From the NCBI GenBank assembly GCA_016182655.1, contig JACPGB010000003.1, positions 1 to 60,676 of the forward strand: a stretch of 60,676 nucleotides of DNA, written 5' to 3'. Numbering within the stretch: position 1 is the stretch's first letter; every line of letters starts with the position of its first letter. The position numbers and the translations under genes were made by a program. Source of the stretch: Deltaproteobacteria bacterium. GTDB lineage: Bacteria; Desulfobacterota; GWC2-55-46. Shown here in pieces: positions 25,129-34,470 of this stretch. The notes beneath the pieces were generated by a model. That model saw nothing but the letters and a program-made list of their open reading frames with translations, was not told the DNA's origin and did not search any database.

Positions 25129-26415
25129 TTAAGCGAACTCCACATCCATGATGTGCGTGGAGCACGATATGCACGGGTCGTAAGCGCGGACAAGCGTTTC
25201 GACGGTCCGTGCTATCTCGGCCTTGGGTCTCCCGAGGAGCTCAGGCACGAGCGCGCGGAGGTCGTCTTCAATGGAGCGGAGGTTCTGCGCCGTCGGTATG
25301 ATGCAGACCGCCTTTTCGATGAGCCCGTCCTTGTTTATCTTGTACTCGTGGTAGAGAGTCCCCCTCGGGGCCTCGACGACGCCAAAGCCGCGCCCCCAGG
25401 CCTTCGGCTTTTTCACGGGCTCGGGTTTGGGGCCCATGAGGATGAGCTTCTCAATGAGGGAAATGGATTCTTCCGTCGAGTGATAGCACTCTATGAGCTG
25501 GGCCATGTTGTTGAGGAACGGGTTGTAGGACGGGACCGTGAACTGAGCCTTCTTTGCCGCGGCCTTTGCTATCGGGCTCAACTGCCTGTAACTGTTGTTG
25601 ACGCGGGCGAGCGCTCCGACCATGAACGTCCCTTTTGTCTTGGCGTGCTTTGCCGCCGAGTGGGCTACGACATACTCCTTTATCTTCCTTGTGTAGCTCT
25701 CGGGCTTGAAGGCGTAGCTTTCGGAGGATACCGGGTTCCCGTTATATAGGCCGTACTCGCCCCGGTCCTTCAAAGAAATATATTCGCGCTTGAGATTAAA
25801 GTCCGGGAGAGGGTGGTCGTTAAGGAATGTAAGCATCCTGTCCAACCCCTCGAAAGACCCTTCAAGCGCCTCCCGGAGCCTCTTTAATTCCTGCGGCTTA
25901 GGCGTGTGCACGACACCGCCGGGAAAGAGCGAAATGGGGTGTATGTGCCTGCCGCCGACCGTCGCGCAGATGTCGTTAGCAAGCCTCTTGAGTTCCAACC
26001 CGGCCCTCGCCATATCAGGGTGCGAGGTGAGGAGCGGGACTATGGAGCCGACGCCTGCGAGGTCGGGGAGCACCAGGAAGAAGAGGTGTAGTATGTGGCT
26101 CTGGAGCGTCTCCCCGTAAAACGCGAGTTTCCGGAGCATCTCGGCCTGCTTCGAGATCTTTATATCCATTGCGGACTCGATGGCCTTGAGTGACGCGGAC
26201 GTGTGGCTGACCGCGCAGATGCCGCAGATGCGGGACATTATGTGCTGGGCCTCGTCGTATCTCCTTCCGCGAAGCATCGCCTCGAAGAAGCGGGGGGACT
26301 CGATGATCTCGAGTTTCAACTCCTTTATCTTCCCCTTTTTCACATCGATGACGATGTTGCCGTGGCCTTCGACCCTGGTTATCTCATGTATCTTGATATT
26401 GAGGTCTTTTTTCAT
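25129..26415 (-). CDS. NiFe hydrogenase large subunit (group 3-like)
   Basis: The large subunit holds the NiFe(CN)2CO centre. The 428-residue protein has the L1 motif RICGIC (C64, C67) and the L2 motif DPCISC (C415, C418) followed by STH and a seven-residue tail IMDVEFA that a maturation endopeptidase would remove after H421. All four nickel ligands are cysteine, not selenocysteine. The sequence is like the cytoplasmic group 3 enzymes (methyl-viologen-reducing or sulfhydrogenase alpha). It lies downstream of its small subunit on the same strand but is separated from it by 557 bp of dispersed repeat. No diaphorase (beta, gamma) genes or maturation genes are in the window. Confidence 0.92.
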   Translation of the reverse strand: MKKDLNIKIHEITRVEGHGNIVIDVKKGKIKELKLEIIESPRFFEAMLRGRRYDEAQHIMSRICGICAVSHTSASLKAIESAMDIKISKQAEMLRKLAFYGETLQSHILHLFFLVLPDLAGVGSIVPLLTSHPDMARAGLELKRLANDICATVGGRHIHPISLFPGGVVHTPKPQELKRLREALEGSFEGLDRMLTFLNDHPLPDFNLKREYISLKDRGEYGLYNGNPVSSESYAFKPESYTRKIKEYVVAHSAAKHAKTKGTFMVGALARVNNSYRQLSPIAKAAAKKAQFTVPSYNPFLNNMAQLIECYHSTEESISLIEKLILMGPKPEPVKKPKAWGRGFGVVEAPRGTLYHEYKINKDGLIEKAVCIIPTAQNLRSIEDDLRALVPELLGRPKAEIARTVETLVRAYDPCISCSTHIMDVEFA

Positions 26416-26514
26416 CCTTTAATCCTTGTTCCTATTTTTTACCGGTAAAACGCGCTTGCCGCGTTTTTTCCCTCTCCCCTTGATGGGAGAGGGTGCTTGT
26501 GAATTTTTTAAAGG

Positions 26515-26920
26515 CGTTCTCTAAGCGGGTTCAGTTTTGTAAACTGAACCCATTTAATTCGTGACTCGATATACGCCCGCCCGGCTTTATTCGAACCCTC
26601 TGCCAAAAGCCTTTTGCGTTCAGCGTACGCATGCGCCTTTTTTGGGTGTATTGTACTGTTTTCATTTTCGCCATGCCGGGCTTTTTTTCGGCATGGGGCT
26701 TCGCTCCCTGCTCCTCCCCTTCCTACCGCTCGGCGCGGGGCCAATTTCAAATCGGGTCGCTTAAATCAACCTGATGCACTGCCGTCCGATACGGATTTGC
26801 CCGTCCGGCCAGGACCGCTTGCCTCCCCTGAGCGCCGCGCGTCTATCCTCCCTCCGGCTCGCGCGTCACTGCCTCCCTTAAGGTCGCTCACCCCATGCCT
26901 GGGGGTTTTTTAAACAAAAA
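26515..26920. repeat. Dispersed repeat R1, copy 1 (between hydrogenase subunits)
   Basis: The 26416-26972 gap holds no gene. It starts with a hairpin (stem GGGTTCAGTTT / AAACTGAACCC, 26527-26551), continues with conserved blocks ending near CCGGGCTTTTTTTCGGCATG, then an inverted module shared with 18632 and 56846, and ends with ATGCCTGGGGGTTTTTT. Copies 2 and 3 are at 32312 and 56899. Frames such as one starting at 26750 on the minus strand are artefacts of this repeat. Confidence 0.8.
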
Positions 26921-26972
26921 AGAATTTGGACGCATACGGGCATATTAACAACCTCGTTTTCAGGGTCCGTCT

Positions 26973-27731
26973 TCAGCACTTGTGCGTTTTGCAGGCACCG
27001 TAGAGGCTGAACTTCCTCATGACCGACTCTATGGTAAGCCCGTGCCTCTTCAATGTCTCGGCGTGGGCGTCGGTGTTGGGATTGTCGACGAGTCCCCTGC
27101 ACCCCCAGCATATCGCTCCGTAGGTGACGCATATCGCGTCGCACCCGGCGCGCGTTATCGGCCCGACGCAGGTCATCCCCTTCTCGAATACGCAGGTGTT
27201 CCCCGCCATCTTGCAATCCACGCAGACAGGGTGGTTCGGTATCTCGGGTCTTTTCCCGAGGAGGAGCGAAGTGGCGAGATGGAGGAATTCCTTTTTCGAG
27301 ATCGGACAGCCGTGGAGGTAGTAGTCTACCGGTATTATCTCGTCTATGGCGCGGGTGGGGAGGGTGTCGAACCGCTCTGATTTATTGGCGTCCTTGCCGT
27401 AGACCTCTTTCTTGACCTCGTCCATCGGGAAGCGGTTCTTAAGACAGTTAAGGCCCCCTGTGGAAGAGCACGCGCCTAATGCCACGACGATCTTCGCGTG
27501 CTTTCGTATCTTCCTTAGCTTCCTTACTTCTTCCTTCCTTGTAATAGACCCTTCGACAAAGGCGATGTCGTAGTCGTCGGACTTCTGGTCTATCGCCTCC
27601 CTGAAGTTGACTATCTTCACAAGGCTTAATATGTCCGGGAGCTCGTCTTCGCAACTCAAGACCGCGAGCTGACAACCTTCACAGCAGGTGAAGGAGAAGA
27701 ATGCGAGCCTTGGGAGTTCCTTCTCTTCCAT
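26973..27731 (-). CDS. NiFe hydrogenase small subunit (delta-type)
   Basis: This 252-residue iron-sulfur protein passes electrons to and from the NiFe centre. It has the proximal cluster motif C17-x2-C20 (FTCCEGCQ), GACSS near 95, HGCPI near 149, and a cysteine-rich C-terminus (VCVDCKMAGNTC, MTCVGPITRAGCDAICVTYG, CWGCRG) binding further clusters. No signal peptide, so the enzyme is cytoplasmic. Start ATG 27731. It belongs with the large subunit downstream; normally the two genes are nearly adjacent. selB is divergent upstream. Confidence 0.9.
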   Translation of the reverse strand: MEEKELPRLAFFSFTCCEGCQLAVLSCEDELPDILSLVKIVNFREAIDQKSDDYDIAFVEGSITRKEEVRKLRKIRKHAKIVVALGACSSTGGLNCLKNRFPMDEVKKEVYGKDANKSERFDTLPTRAIDEIIPVDYYLHGCPISKKEFLHLATSLLLGKRPEIPNHPVCVDCKMAGNTCVFEKGMTCVGPITRAGCDAICVTYGAICWGCRGLVDNPNTDAHAETLKRHGLTIESVMRKFSLYGACKTHKC

Positions 27732-27764
27732 AACGGGCCAAACCTCTCTTGAAATTGCTAAGTG

Positions 27765-27787
27765 CTTAAGTTTACTTAAGAATTATA
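27765..27787 (-). promoter_or_regulatory. Hydrogenase promoter -10 box and palindrome
   Basis: Between the divergent hydrogenase and selB genes a perfect palindrome CTTAAG-TTTA-CTTAAG (27765-27780; the arm is itself self-complementary) lies just downstream of a minus-strand TATAAT (27782-27787). The -35 region (TTTTCA) is weak, which fits an activator- or repressor-controlled promoter. Confidence 0.45.
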
Positions 27788-27900
27788 TCATAGGGGCCGG
27801 CCTATGAAAACAAAAAATGCCGCTGGACAAAGCCCTCTATAAGGGATATTTTATCTTGTATTTCGGAAAATTGCTTCAATCGTTCTTTAAAGGGGCGCAT

Positions 27901-29799
27901 TTGCCGAAACGGACCGCGATAATCGGCACAGCCGGCCACATCGACCACGGCAAGACCTCTCTGGTGAAGGCCTTGACCGGCATGGACACCGACAGGCTTG
28001 CGGAAGAGAAGAGGCGGGGGCTCACCATAGACCTGGGCTTCGCTCATATGGAGCTTGAAGGAGGACGCAGGGCCGCCATAGTCGATGTCCCTGGCCACGA
28101 GCGCTTCATAAGGAACATGCTCGCGGGAGTAACGGGCATAGACTTTGTCCTGTTCGTCGTCGCCTCCGACGACGGCGTCATGCCTCAGACGAGGGAGCAC
28201 CTCGACATCGTCCGTCTACTCGGGGTGCGGGACGGCATAATAGTTATAACGAAATGCGACCTCGCAACCGTTGAGAGGGTGGAGGAGGTAAGAAAGGATA
28301 TATCCGCGCTCGTAAAGTCCACGGCGCTCGAAGCCGCGCCGTTTGCCGCTGTTTCGACTGTAACAGGCGAGGGGATGGAGTCGCTTAAGTCGCTTATATG
28401 CGCAAGGGTCGTCGAGACCGAAGAGAGGGCGAGAGGCCCGTTCTTCAGGCTCCCCATAGACAGGTCCTTTGCCATAAAGGGATTCGGCACGGTCGTCACC
28501 GGGACCGTCGCCTCCGGCTGTGTCAAAAAGGGGGATGAGGTCATCTCTTTTCCATCCGGCGTGACCGTAAAGGTGCGCGGGATTCAATCGATGCACGAGG
28601 AGGCGGACTCCGTAGCAACAGGCGAGAGGGCGGCTCTCAACATAACGGGAGTGAACCACAAGGAGATAGGCAGGGGCGCGCTCCTCTGCTCGGAGGGGCT
28701 AAAGCCCTTTATCGACAGGGCCAGGGAGGGCCTTGCCGTAGACTGCTCGTTCGAGTTCCTTATGGACGCAAAGTCCAGAGCGCCTTTGAAAGACCGCTCC
28801 ATCGTAAAGATACACCATCTGACGGACGAGACACTCGCGGTCATCCGTCTTGCGACAATAAGAGACGGAAAGGCATTCGGCAGGCTCGTTCTTAAAAAGC
28901 CGCTCCTCATGCTCCGGGGCGACAGGTTCATAATAAGGGACCCTTCGAGGAACTCGACCGTCGGGGGAGGGGCCGTCGTATTCCCGTATCTCTATGCCTC
29001 GCTCGTTCCGAAAATTAAAAAGCTCGCTCCGCCGTCCGGTCCGTCGAATAACGACGCCCTCCGCTCGCTCATGGGGGAAAGGGCGGCGACAGATGCCGGG
29101 CAGGCACGCCTCATGCTGAACCTATCTCAAGATGGGTTCAGCAAGGCCTTGGGAAGCGGCTTTGAAGAAATTGGAAGTTTTGTGGTCGACAGGGAGCGGG
29201 CAGGGGCCTTGAGAAAAAGGATTGTGGAAGCGGTCTCTGCCCATCACGCCGCGCACCCGATGGAGGAGGGCCTGTCCGAGGACGCGCTCTTTTCATCGTT
29301 CAAAAAAGAGACCGGACTTGCGGCGGACGCGGCGCGGCGCTTCCTGCGGGAGCTCTTTGAAGGGCTCGTCTCTTCGAAAATATTAAAGAGGGTAGCCGCA
29401 ACTCTCGCATTGCCCGGACACGCCCCCGGCGCATCCGGCAGGGACGCGGAGGTCGAAAGGGCGATACTCGCCCGTTTCCACGAGCCGTTCTCGCCGTTGC
29501 ACAAGGAGGACTTCGACAGACTCGAATCGGGTAAAAACGATATCGCCCGCGTTCTGAGCTTTCTCGTGAAGAACGGCTCCATCGTCAGGCTCAAGGAAGG
29601 GAGCTTCCTCTCGGGCGCGGACTTGCAAACCGCGCGCGAAAGGCTCGAAGGCTTTATCGCCTCGAACGGCCCGATAAAGGCCGCCGAGTTCAGGGACCTT
29701 CTCGGGTGCGGCAGAAAACTCGCGATAGAGATACTCGAATACTTTGACAGGGAGCGGGTGACACTTCGCCAGGGGGATTTGAGGGTGCTTCGCAAATAA
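27901..29799 (+). CDS. selB: Selenocysteine-specific elongation factor SelB
   Basis: SelB delivers selenocysteyl-tRNA to UGA codons that have a downstream SECIS hairpin. From the TTG at 27901 the protein has 632 residues. The GTPase domain has [17 protein letters not shown] near residue 8, [12 protein letters not shown] near 60 and TKCD near 114. Two EF-Tu-like beta-barrels follow, then C-terminal winged helices (about 380-632) that bind SECIS RNA. The TTG is chosen because AAAGGGG lies just upstream and the family starts right before this segment; an ATG at 27817 would add 28 unlikely residues. selD lies 879 bp downstream on the same strand. Confidence 0.95.
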   Translation: MPKRTAIIGTAGHIDHGKTSLVKALTGMDTDRLAEEKRRGLTIDLGFAHMELEGGRRAAIVDVPGHERFIRNMLAGVTGIDFVLFVVASDDGVMPQTREHLDIVRLLGVRDGIIVITKCDLATVERVEEVRKDISALVKSTALEAAPFAAVSTVTGEGMESLKSLICARVVETEERARGPFFRLPIDRSFAIKGFGTVVTGTVASGCVKKGDEVISFPSGVTVKVRGIQSMHEEADSVATGERAALNITGVNHKEIGRGALLCSEGLKPFIDRAREGLAVDCSFEFLMDAKSRAPLKDRSIVKIHHLTDETLAVIRLATIRDGKAFGRLVLKKPLLMLRGDRFIIRDPSRNSTVGGGAVVFPYLYASLVPKIKKLAPPSGPSNNDALRSLMGERAATDAGQARLMLNLSQDGFSKALGSGFEEIGSFVVDRERAGALRKRIVEAVSAHHAAHPMEEGLSEDALFSSFKKETGLAADAARRFLRELFEGLVSSKILKRVAATLALPGHAPGASGRDAEVERAILARFHEPFSPLHKEDFDRLESGKNDIARVLSFLVKNGSIVRLKEGSFLSGADLQTARERLEGFIASNGPIKAAEFRDLLGCGRKLAIEILEYFDRERVTLRQGDLRVLRK

Positions 29800-29910
29800 T
29801 CAAAGCCTCCCATTCCTCGACGGGAGAGTGTGAGTATTTAATTTTTCATCCCTTTCTCCGTCAGGGGGAGGGGGTTAATACGCTAAAAAAATAAGACAGG
29901 GGTTAGAACA

Positions 29911-30600
29911 TTGCCTTACAGGTTCAAATGGCTCGGCAGGGCCCTCCGCTGGTTTTCAATCGCGTTCACGGCCTGCTTCCTCATCATCATGTACACGCCT
30001 GCGGCGAATTACGCGGCAAAAACGCTTATCAATCGCCACCCGGAGCCGGGCACTGCCGACATAATCGCGGTCCTCGGGGGAGGCGCGTATAAAAACGGCG
30101 TGCTCGGCGCGGCGTCGAGCGAGAGGCTCATCAAAGGGCTTATACTCTTCAAGTCCGGAAACGCGCCGAGGATAATATTCTCGGGCGGGACCATCGTGGA
30201 GCCCTCCAAAAAATTCATCCATACGGTATTCAAGCGTGACCGTGCGGGCGCGATAGGCATACAGGAATCCGAGATAATGAGGGACACTGCCATCATATTC
30301 GGCGTGCCCGACGAGAAGGCGGAAGCGGACCCGGCCTCGACGAATACCTACGAAAATCTGAAAAATATAAAATCGTACATGGACGCGCGGGGGCTTAAAA
30401 AGTGCATCCTCGTCACGTCGCCTACGCACATGTTGAGGGCGTTGCTCGTTTCCGAGGCGCTTCAAATGGACTGCGACGCCGCGCCCGTCGACGACTACAC
30501 CGCCTTGAGGCAAGGCTCCCTCGACCGGCTCGCTCTCCTTCGAGAGGTCGCATGGGAGTACGCGGCGCTTGTGTTGTACAGGGTTTACGGATATATATAA
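29911..30600 (+). CDS. DUF218 (YdcF/SanA-like) membrane-anchored protein
   Basis: DUF218 proteins have a Rossmann-like fold; SanA and ElyC relatives affect envelope integrity. The 229-residue protein has one N-terminal transmembrane helix (about 14-34), then DIIAVLGGGAYKNG near 50, PRIIFSGGTIV near 86, a STNTYENLKNIKSY stretch near 143 and CILVTSPTHMLRAL near 164. TTG start at 29911 preceded by AGGGG. It lies between selB and selD but has no obvious link to selenium. Confidence 0.85.
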   Translation: MPYRFKWLGRALRWFSIAFTACFLIIMYTPAANYAAKTLINRHPEPGTADIIAVLGGGAYKNGVLGAASSERLIKGLILFKSGNAPRIIFSGGTIVEPSKKFIHTVFKRDRAGAIGIQESEIMRDTAIIFGVPDEKAEADPASTNTYENLKNIKSYMDARGLKKCILVTSPTHMLRALLVSEALQMDCDAAPVDDYTALRQGSLDRLALLREVAWEYAALVLYRVYGYI

Positions 30601-30677
30601 TGGTACCGCTGTCATTCCCGCAACATTTAAGCGGGAATCCAGTCTGTTTAACGCGACATTCTTATCAAGGAGCCCTT

Positions 30678-31721
30678 TTGAACCACGGCAAAAAGATAAA
30701 ACTCACGAGCTGGGCGAGCTGTGCGGGTTGAGCGGCCAAAATAGGCCAGAGCGCCCTGATGCAGGTCCTGCATCAGCTACCGGTCACTAAAGACAAAGAC
30801 CTCCTCGTAGGCATAGAGACCGCCGACGACGCTGGGGTCTATCGTATCTCCGACGATACGGCGGTGATCTCGACCGTCGACTTCTTCCCGCCGATCGTGG
30901 ACGACCCGTTCACCTTCGGCGAGATAGCCGCGGCTAACGCCTTAAGCGACGTCTACGCCATGGGCGGCGTGCCGAGGCTCGCGATGAACCTCGTCTGCTT
31001 TCCGAAGGAGCTCCCGCACGAGGTATTGAACGAGATACTTAAAGGGAGCCTCGCGAAACTCAACGAGGCCGGGGCGCTCCTTGTGGGCGGTCATTCGATT
31101 GAGGACAGCGAAATCAAGTACGGCCTCTCTGTCACTGGTTTTGCGCATCCGGACAAGATAGTCACCAACTCCGGCGCGCGGCCCGGAGATGCGCTTATAC
31201 TTACGAAGCCCATCGGCACGGGTGTTGTCACGAGCGCTGTCAAGGCCGGTAAGATGCGCAAAGAAGAGGCTCAAGTCGTATTCGATTCCATGAGGACTCT
31301 CAACCGGTACGCGTCTGTTTGCATGGTCGAGTTCGGCGCGAGCGCATGCACCGACATAACCGGTTACGGCCTCATCGGACACGCGATGGAGATGGCGAAA
31401 GGGTCGGGTGTGTCTATAATAATCGACTCCCCGTCGGTCAGGGTCTTTCCAGGCGCATTGAGGTTCGTTACAAAAAAATCGTGCAGGCCGAGGACTCTCC
31501 TTACGAACAGGGAGTTCTTGAAGCCCGATATCGAGGTAGGCGCGTCCGTGCCTGAGGAGCTCGAACTGGTCTTTTTCGACCCGCAGACCTCTGGCGGGCT
31601 TCTTATTGCGATACGCGAGGAGGAGGCGACGGCGCTAATAGAGAGGCTTCGCGAAAAGATCGACGCGTTCAGGGTAGGGAGGGTCGTCGAAAAAAGACTC
31701 TCGCGCATAATCATAGAATAA
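30678..31721 (+). CDS. selD: Selenide, water dikinase SelD, itself a selenoprotein (in-frame UGA)
   Basis: SelD makes selenophosphate from selenide and ATP. The true gene starts at the TTG at 30678 (AAGGAG 5 nt upstream) and reads KLTSWASCAG, then TGA at 30729-30731, then AAKIGQSALMQVL. The TGA falls exactly on the catalytic Cys/Sec position of the family, making Sec18, with the conserved lysine three residues on. Without recoding the protein would wrongly start at 30759 and lack its catalytic N-terminus. Later motifs are intact: VGIETADDAGVY, STVDFFPPIVDDP, NALSDVYAMGG, DITGYGLIGHAMEMA and DPQTSGGLL. Full length 347 residues. OsmC-like gene follows 15 nt on. Confidence 0.95.
30729..30776 (+). 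promoter_or_regulatory. selD UGA codon and bacterial SECIS hairpin
   Basis: The recoded TGA is at 30729-30731. A perfect 9-bp stem CTGATGCAG (30756-30764) / CTGCATCAG (30768-30776) with a GTC loop begins 24 nt after it. The GCAGGUC apex matches the bulge-loop G-U of known bacterial SECIS elements such as fdhF. Confidence 0.85.
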
Positions 31722-31736
31722 TCAGAGGAGGCCGCA

Positions 31737-32258
31737 ATGGGGACTAACAATGTCAATGTGGAGAAGATAAAGGCGACTGTAGCGGATGTAAGCAAGGACC
31801 TGTCCAAGGCGAAGAAGGTCAACAAGATTGAAGGCGACTGGAACCTCGGCGCGGGTAGCCAGTTCAGGGCGACTGTCCAGTTCGAGGGCGGAAAGATGAC
31901 CCTTGAGGCCGACCAGCCGTCGTTTCTGGGAGGCGGCGGGACACAGCCTGGGCCGATGATATACTGTCTCTACGGCTCCGCGTCCTGCTACGCCGCGACA
32001 TTCGCGACAATGGCCGCGATGGAAGGGATAAACCTTAAGAAGCTCAAGATTGTCGCCGAGAGCTCGATAGACTTTTCGCGCGTATTCGGCCTTACTGAGA
32101 ACCCGATAGCCGAGAAGGTCAAGTTCACGCTCTTTGTGGAGTCCGACGCGCCTATTGAAAAGATACGCGCGATAGAGGAGCTATCGAAGGAGAGGTGCCC
32201 GGCGGTCTACTGCCTCACGAATCCGATACCGCTTGAGACGGAGCTGAAGATAGGGTGA
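31737..32258 (+). CDS. OsmC-like protein
   Basis: OsmC/Ohr-fold proteins are usually thiol peroxidases acting on organic hydroperoxides. The 173-residue protein has a charged N-terminal helix, the core beta-sheet (GAGSQFRATVQFEGGKMTLE), and the cysteine helix CLYGSASCYAATFATMAA near 78-95. A second conserved cysteine (RCPAVYCL) lies near 155. GAGGAGG precedes the ATG. It is 15 nt after selD and so probably co-transcribed; OsmC-like proteins are selenoproteins in some bacteria, but here the active site is cysteine. Confidence 0.88.
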   Translation: MGTNNVNVEKIKATVADVSKDLSKAKKVNKIEGDWNLGAGSQFRATVQFEGGKMTLEADQPSFLGGGGTQPGPMIYCLYGSASCYAATFATMAAMEGINLKKLKIVAESSIDFSRVFGLTENPIAEKVKFTLFVESDAPIEKIRAIEELSKERCPAVYCLTNPIPLETELKIG

Positions 32259-32311
32259 ATACTGTGCAGGGCTTTTAAGCCCTCTTTTATAAAGAGGGGT
32301 TGGGGGGAGAT

Positions 32312-32545
32312 GCGGGTTCAGTTTTGTAAACTGAACCCATTAATTCGTAACTCGATATGCGCCCGGCAGGCTTATTTCGAACCCTCTGCCAAAAGTCTTT
32401 TTGCGCTCCGCGTACATATGTACATTTTTTGGGTGTATAGTACGGTTTTCATTTTCGCCCTGCCGGGCTTTTTTTCGGCATGGGGGTTCTCGCTACGCCC
32501 TCCCCCGCCCACCGCTCGACGCGGGGCCAACTTCAAATCGGGTCG
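32312..32545. repeat. Dispersed repeat R1, copy 2
   Basis: The 32259-32601 gap has no gene. It starts with an R2-type hairpin (CCCTCTTTTATAAAGAGGGG, 32280), then R1 from its GGGTTCAGTTT / AAACTGAACCC hairpin (32314-32338) through CCGGGCTTTTTTTCGGCATG and GGGGCCAACTTCAAATCGGG. It lacks the 3' module of copies 1 and 3. Confidence 0.78.
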
Positions 32546-32601
32546 CTTCACTTTGTTCAGCCCAACTTATAATACTAAAGGCGTTGTTTCCCAACCCCGT
32601 C

Positions 32602-33534
32602 TTATTTATGCCCGAACGCCTCCTTCAATGGTAGAAGCTTTAACTCTTTGTTCTCCCCGTAGAACCCAAGCAACCTCTCAATCCCGTCCTCCTCGTTGCC
32701 GTTGCCGTGGACGAGGATGAACGCGCCGTTATGCGGCGTCTCTCCCTTTGCGAGCCATGCGTCGGCGCCTATGGGGATGAGCGAAAGCTTCCTCAATTTC
32801 TCAAGCAGGGCGGCATCCGATATGAGCCCCGGAAAACGGAAGAAGACCGACGGCGTTATGCCGTTCTCAAGGAGGAGTTTCTCGTTCCTCAATACCTCAT
32901 CCTCAAACCCCACGCCCGGCGTAAGGAGAAAGTTCTCCTTCAACTCTTTTAGCTTGTCATACGGGTGGGAGTACGAGTGGTTCATCCATGTGACTTTGAT
33001 CCTGCCTTCGGCCTCCTCTTTCCTTATCCAGTCGAACTCGTCCCTGTGGCGCTCTATCCAGAGCCCGCTTACGGCTATTGCTATGGGCGCGGGTGTCGCG
33101 AGCGATTCGGTAGCCTCGAAGGCCGGCCTATCAAACCCCTTTGTCGAAGGGCAGAGGTCGATCGTCAAAAAAAGCCCGCCGGTATTCTCCTCAGCCGACC
33201 TCATCCCCTGGTTCTCTATGCCCTTGGCCGGGGCCGTGTATCTGTAAAGCGCTTCTACAAACCTCGTCCCTTTCCAGTCCTTTATCTTTACATCGGTCGA
33301 TATTATCGCGCCCTCGTCGACAATCTCCGTAGTGAAGATTTCGGGGTCGATGGAGATAAGGCGCGCCCTGCCGTCCTCCTTGAAGCTCCTTATCGCAATC
33401 TTGAGCTTTTTGTTCGAGTCCCTGTAGGGCTTGAATACGGGTCTTAAGTCTGAGATGGTCGCGGCAAGGGATGCTTCGGCAAAAGCGAGTGCGAGGAAAA
33501 GTGAGATTACGGCAGAGAGGATTTTTTTCGGCAT
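32602..33534 (-). CDS. Exported polysaccharide deacetylase-like protein
   Basis: The fold is that of carbohydrate esterase family 4 enzymes, which remove N- or O-acetyl groups from glycans. The 310-residue protein has a signal peptide (1-24, ALAFAEASLA), an N-terminal strand-rich region (25-110) and a deacetylase-like region with LTIDLCPSTKGFD near 126, NHSYSHPYD near 186 (the metal-binding H-x3-H) and FFRFPG near 229. The first motif has one D and lacks the usual DD pair, so activity is uncertain. It probably acts on periplasmic or surface glycan. Confidence 0.8.
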   Translation of the reverse strand: MPKKILSAVISLFLALAFAEASLAATISDLRPVFKPYRDSNKKLKIAIRSFKEDGRARLISIDPEIFTTEIVDEGAIISTDVKIKDWKGTRFVEALYRYTAPAKGIENQGMRSAEENTGGLFLTIDLCPSTKGFDRPAFEATESLATPAPIAIAVSGLWIERHRDEFDWIRKEEAEGRIKVTWMNHSYSHPYDKLKELKENFLLTPGVGFEDEVLRNEKLLLENGITPSVFFRFPGLISDAALLEKLRKLSLIPIGADAWLAKGETPHNGAFILVHGNGNEEDGIERLLGFYGENKELKLLPLKEAFGHK

Positions 33535-33571
33535 ACCGCTACCTTTGCAGGCCAGTATACCAGAAAGCCGC

Positions 33572-34450
33572 TTACATTATCCACATGAGAAGGAGCGGGG
33601 TGGTGAATATGCTTATGATGGTCGACATGGCCACGGTCGAGGCCACAAGGTCGCTGTGGACGTTGTAACGGTGGCTAACGACGAAGTTTATGACGGCCGA
33701 CGGCATCCCGGAGGACAGGAGTATTATCTTGCCGTTCAACCCCGCTATCCCGAGCGCGGTCACGACGAGCCAGCCTATAGCAACCCCGCCGCCTATCCTG
33801 ATGATAGAGCCGGCGACGGACATCCACGGGTACTGGAGCTTCGCGGAATGGAGCCTGTAGCCGAGGCTCACCTGCATGATGGGGATGGTCGCGGCCCCGA
33901 GCATGTCGAAGGTCGTAAGGAGCGGCGAGGGTATCTCGATGTTCCCGAAGTTGAGGGCGAGCCCGATAATGGACGCGTATATGAGCGGGAGCTTGAACAT
34001 CTCGGAAAACCCACCCCTGCCCTTGGCGATGTATATGCCGAGCGAGTAGACGAGGAGGCTTATCGCTATGTAATAGAGGATGGCGACGGTCAAGCCCTCC
34101 TGCCCGAAGGCGAGGAGCGCGAGCGGGAACGACATGTTCCCGGAGTTCATGAACATCGTAGGCAGGTAAAAGCCCCTTAAGTCCCGCCTCTTGATGACAG
34201 TGAGATAGATGAACGCCATCGCCCCGGTGCCGAGGACGACTATGAGCGCGGCGAAGGAGACCGTCGCGAGGTCGTCGAAGATGAGCTTCTTGCGGGACAG
34301 CGATGAAATTACGAGCGCGGGGATGGTGAGGTAAAGGAGTATCTCGATAATAGGCTCAAGGGATATCTTCTTGAATCTCGCGAAGAGGTAGCCGAGCCCT
34401 ATTATGCAGAAGACCGGGAAGACGACTGAGAGGACTTTTAGAAGGGCCAT
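33572..34450 (-). CDS. AEC-family auxin efflux carrier-like permease
   Basis: AEC permeases export organic acids such as malate or malonate. The 292-residue protein has about ten hydrophobic helices in two five-helix halves (first VLSVVFPVFCIIGLGYLFA, FMNSGNMSFPLALLAFG in the middle, SSGMPSAVINFVV late). The ATG at 34450 is chosen because longer readings start inside a dispersed repeat. The neighbouring pyruvate carboxylase makes oxaloacetate, so a C4-dicarboxylate substrate is possible but unproven. Confidence 0.88.
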   Translation of the reverse strand: MALLKVLSVVFPVFCIIGLGYLFARFKKISLEPIIEILLYLTIPALVISSLSRKKLIFDDLATVSFAALIVVLGTGAMAFIYLTVIKRRDLRGFYLPTMFMNSGNMSFPLALLAFGQEGLTVAILYYIAISLLVYSLGIYIAKGRGGFSEMFKLPLIYASIIGLALNFGNIEIPSPLLTTFDMLGAATIPIMQVSLGYRLHSAKLQYPWMSVAGSIIRIGGGVAIGWLVVTALGIAGLNGKIILLSSGMPSAVINFVVSHRYNVHSDLVASTVAMSTIISIFTTPLLLMWIM

Positions 34451-34470
34451 TGCGTTACCAATTCCAGTAA

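Noticed and set aside
25129-25180. Selenocysteine in the hydrogenase L2 motif
   Set aside because: The first L2 codon is a cysteine codon (DPCISC), so the enzyme is a standard NiFe hydrogenase.
26508-26750. 80-residue basic protein on the minus strand
   Set aside because: Lies within dispersed repeat R1; similar frames appear in every copy with shifting frame, so it is a repeat artefact.
33431-34180. 249-codon frame on the plus strand
   Set aside because: Mostly antisense to the AEC transporter, whose membrane helices and family motifs are clear.
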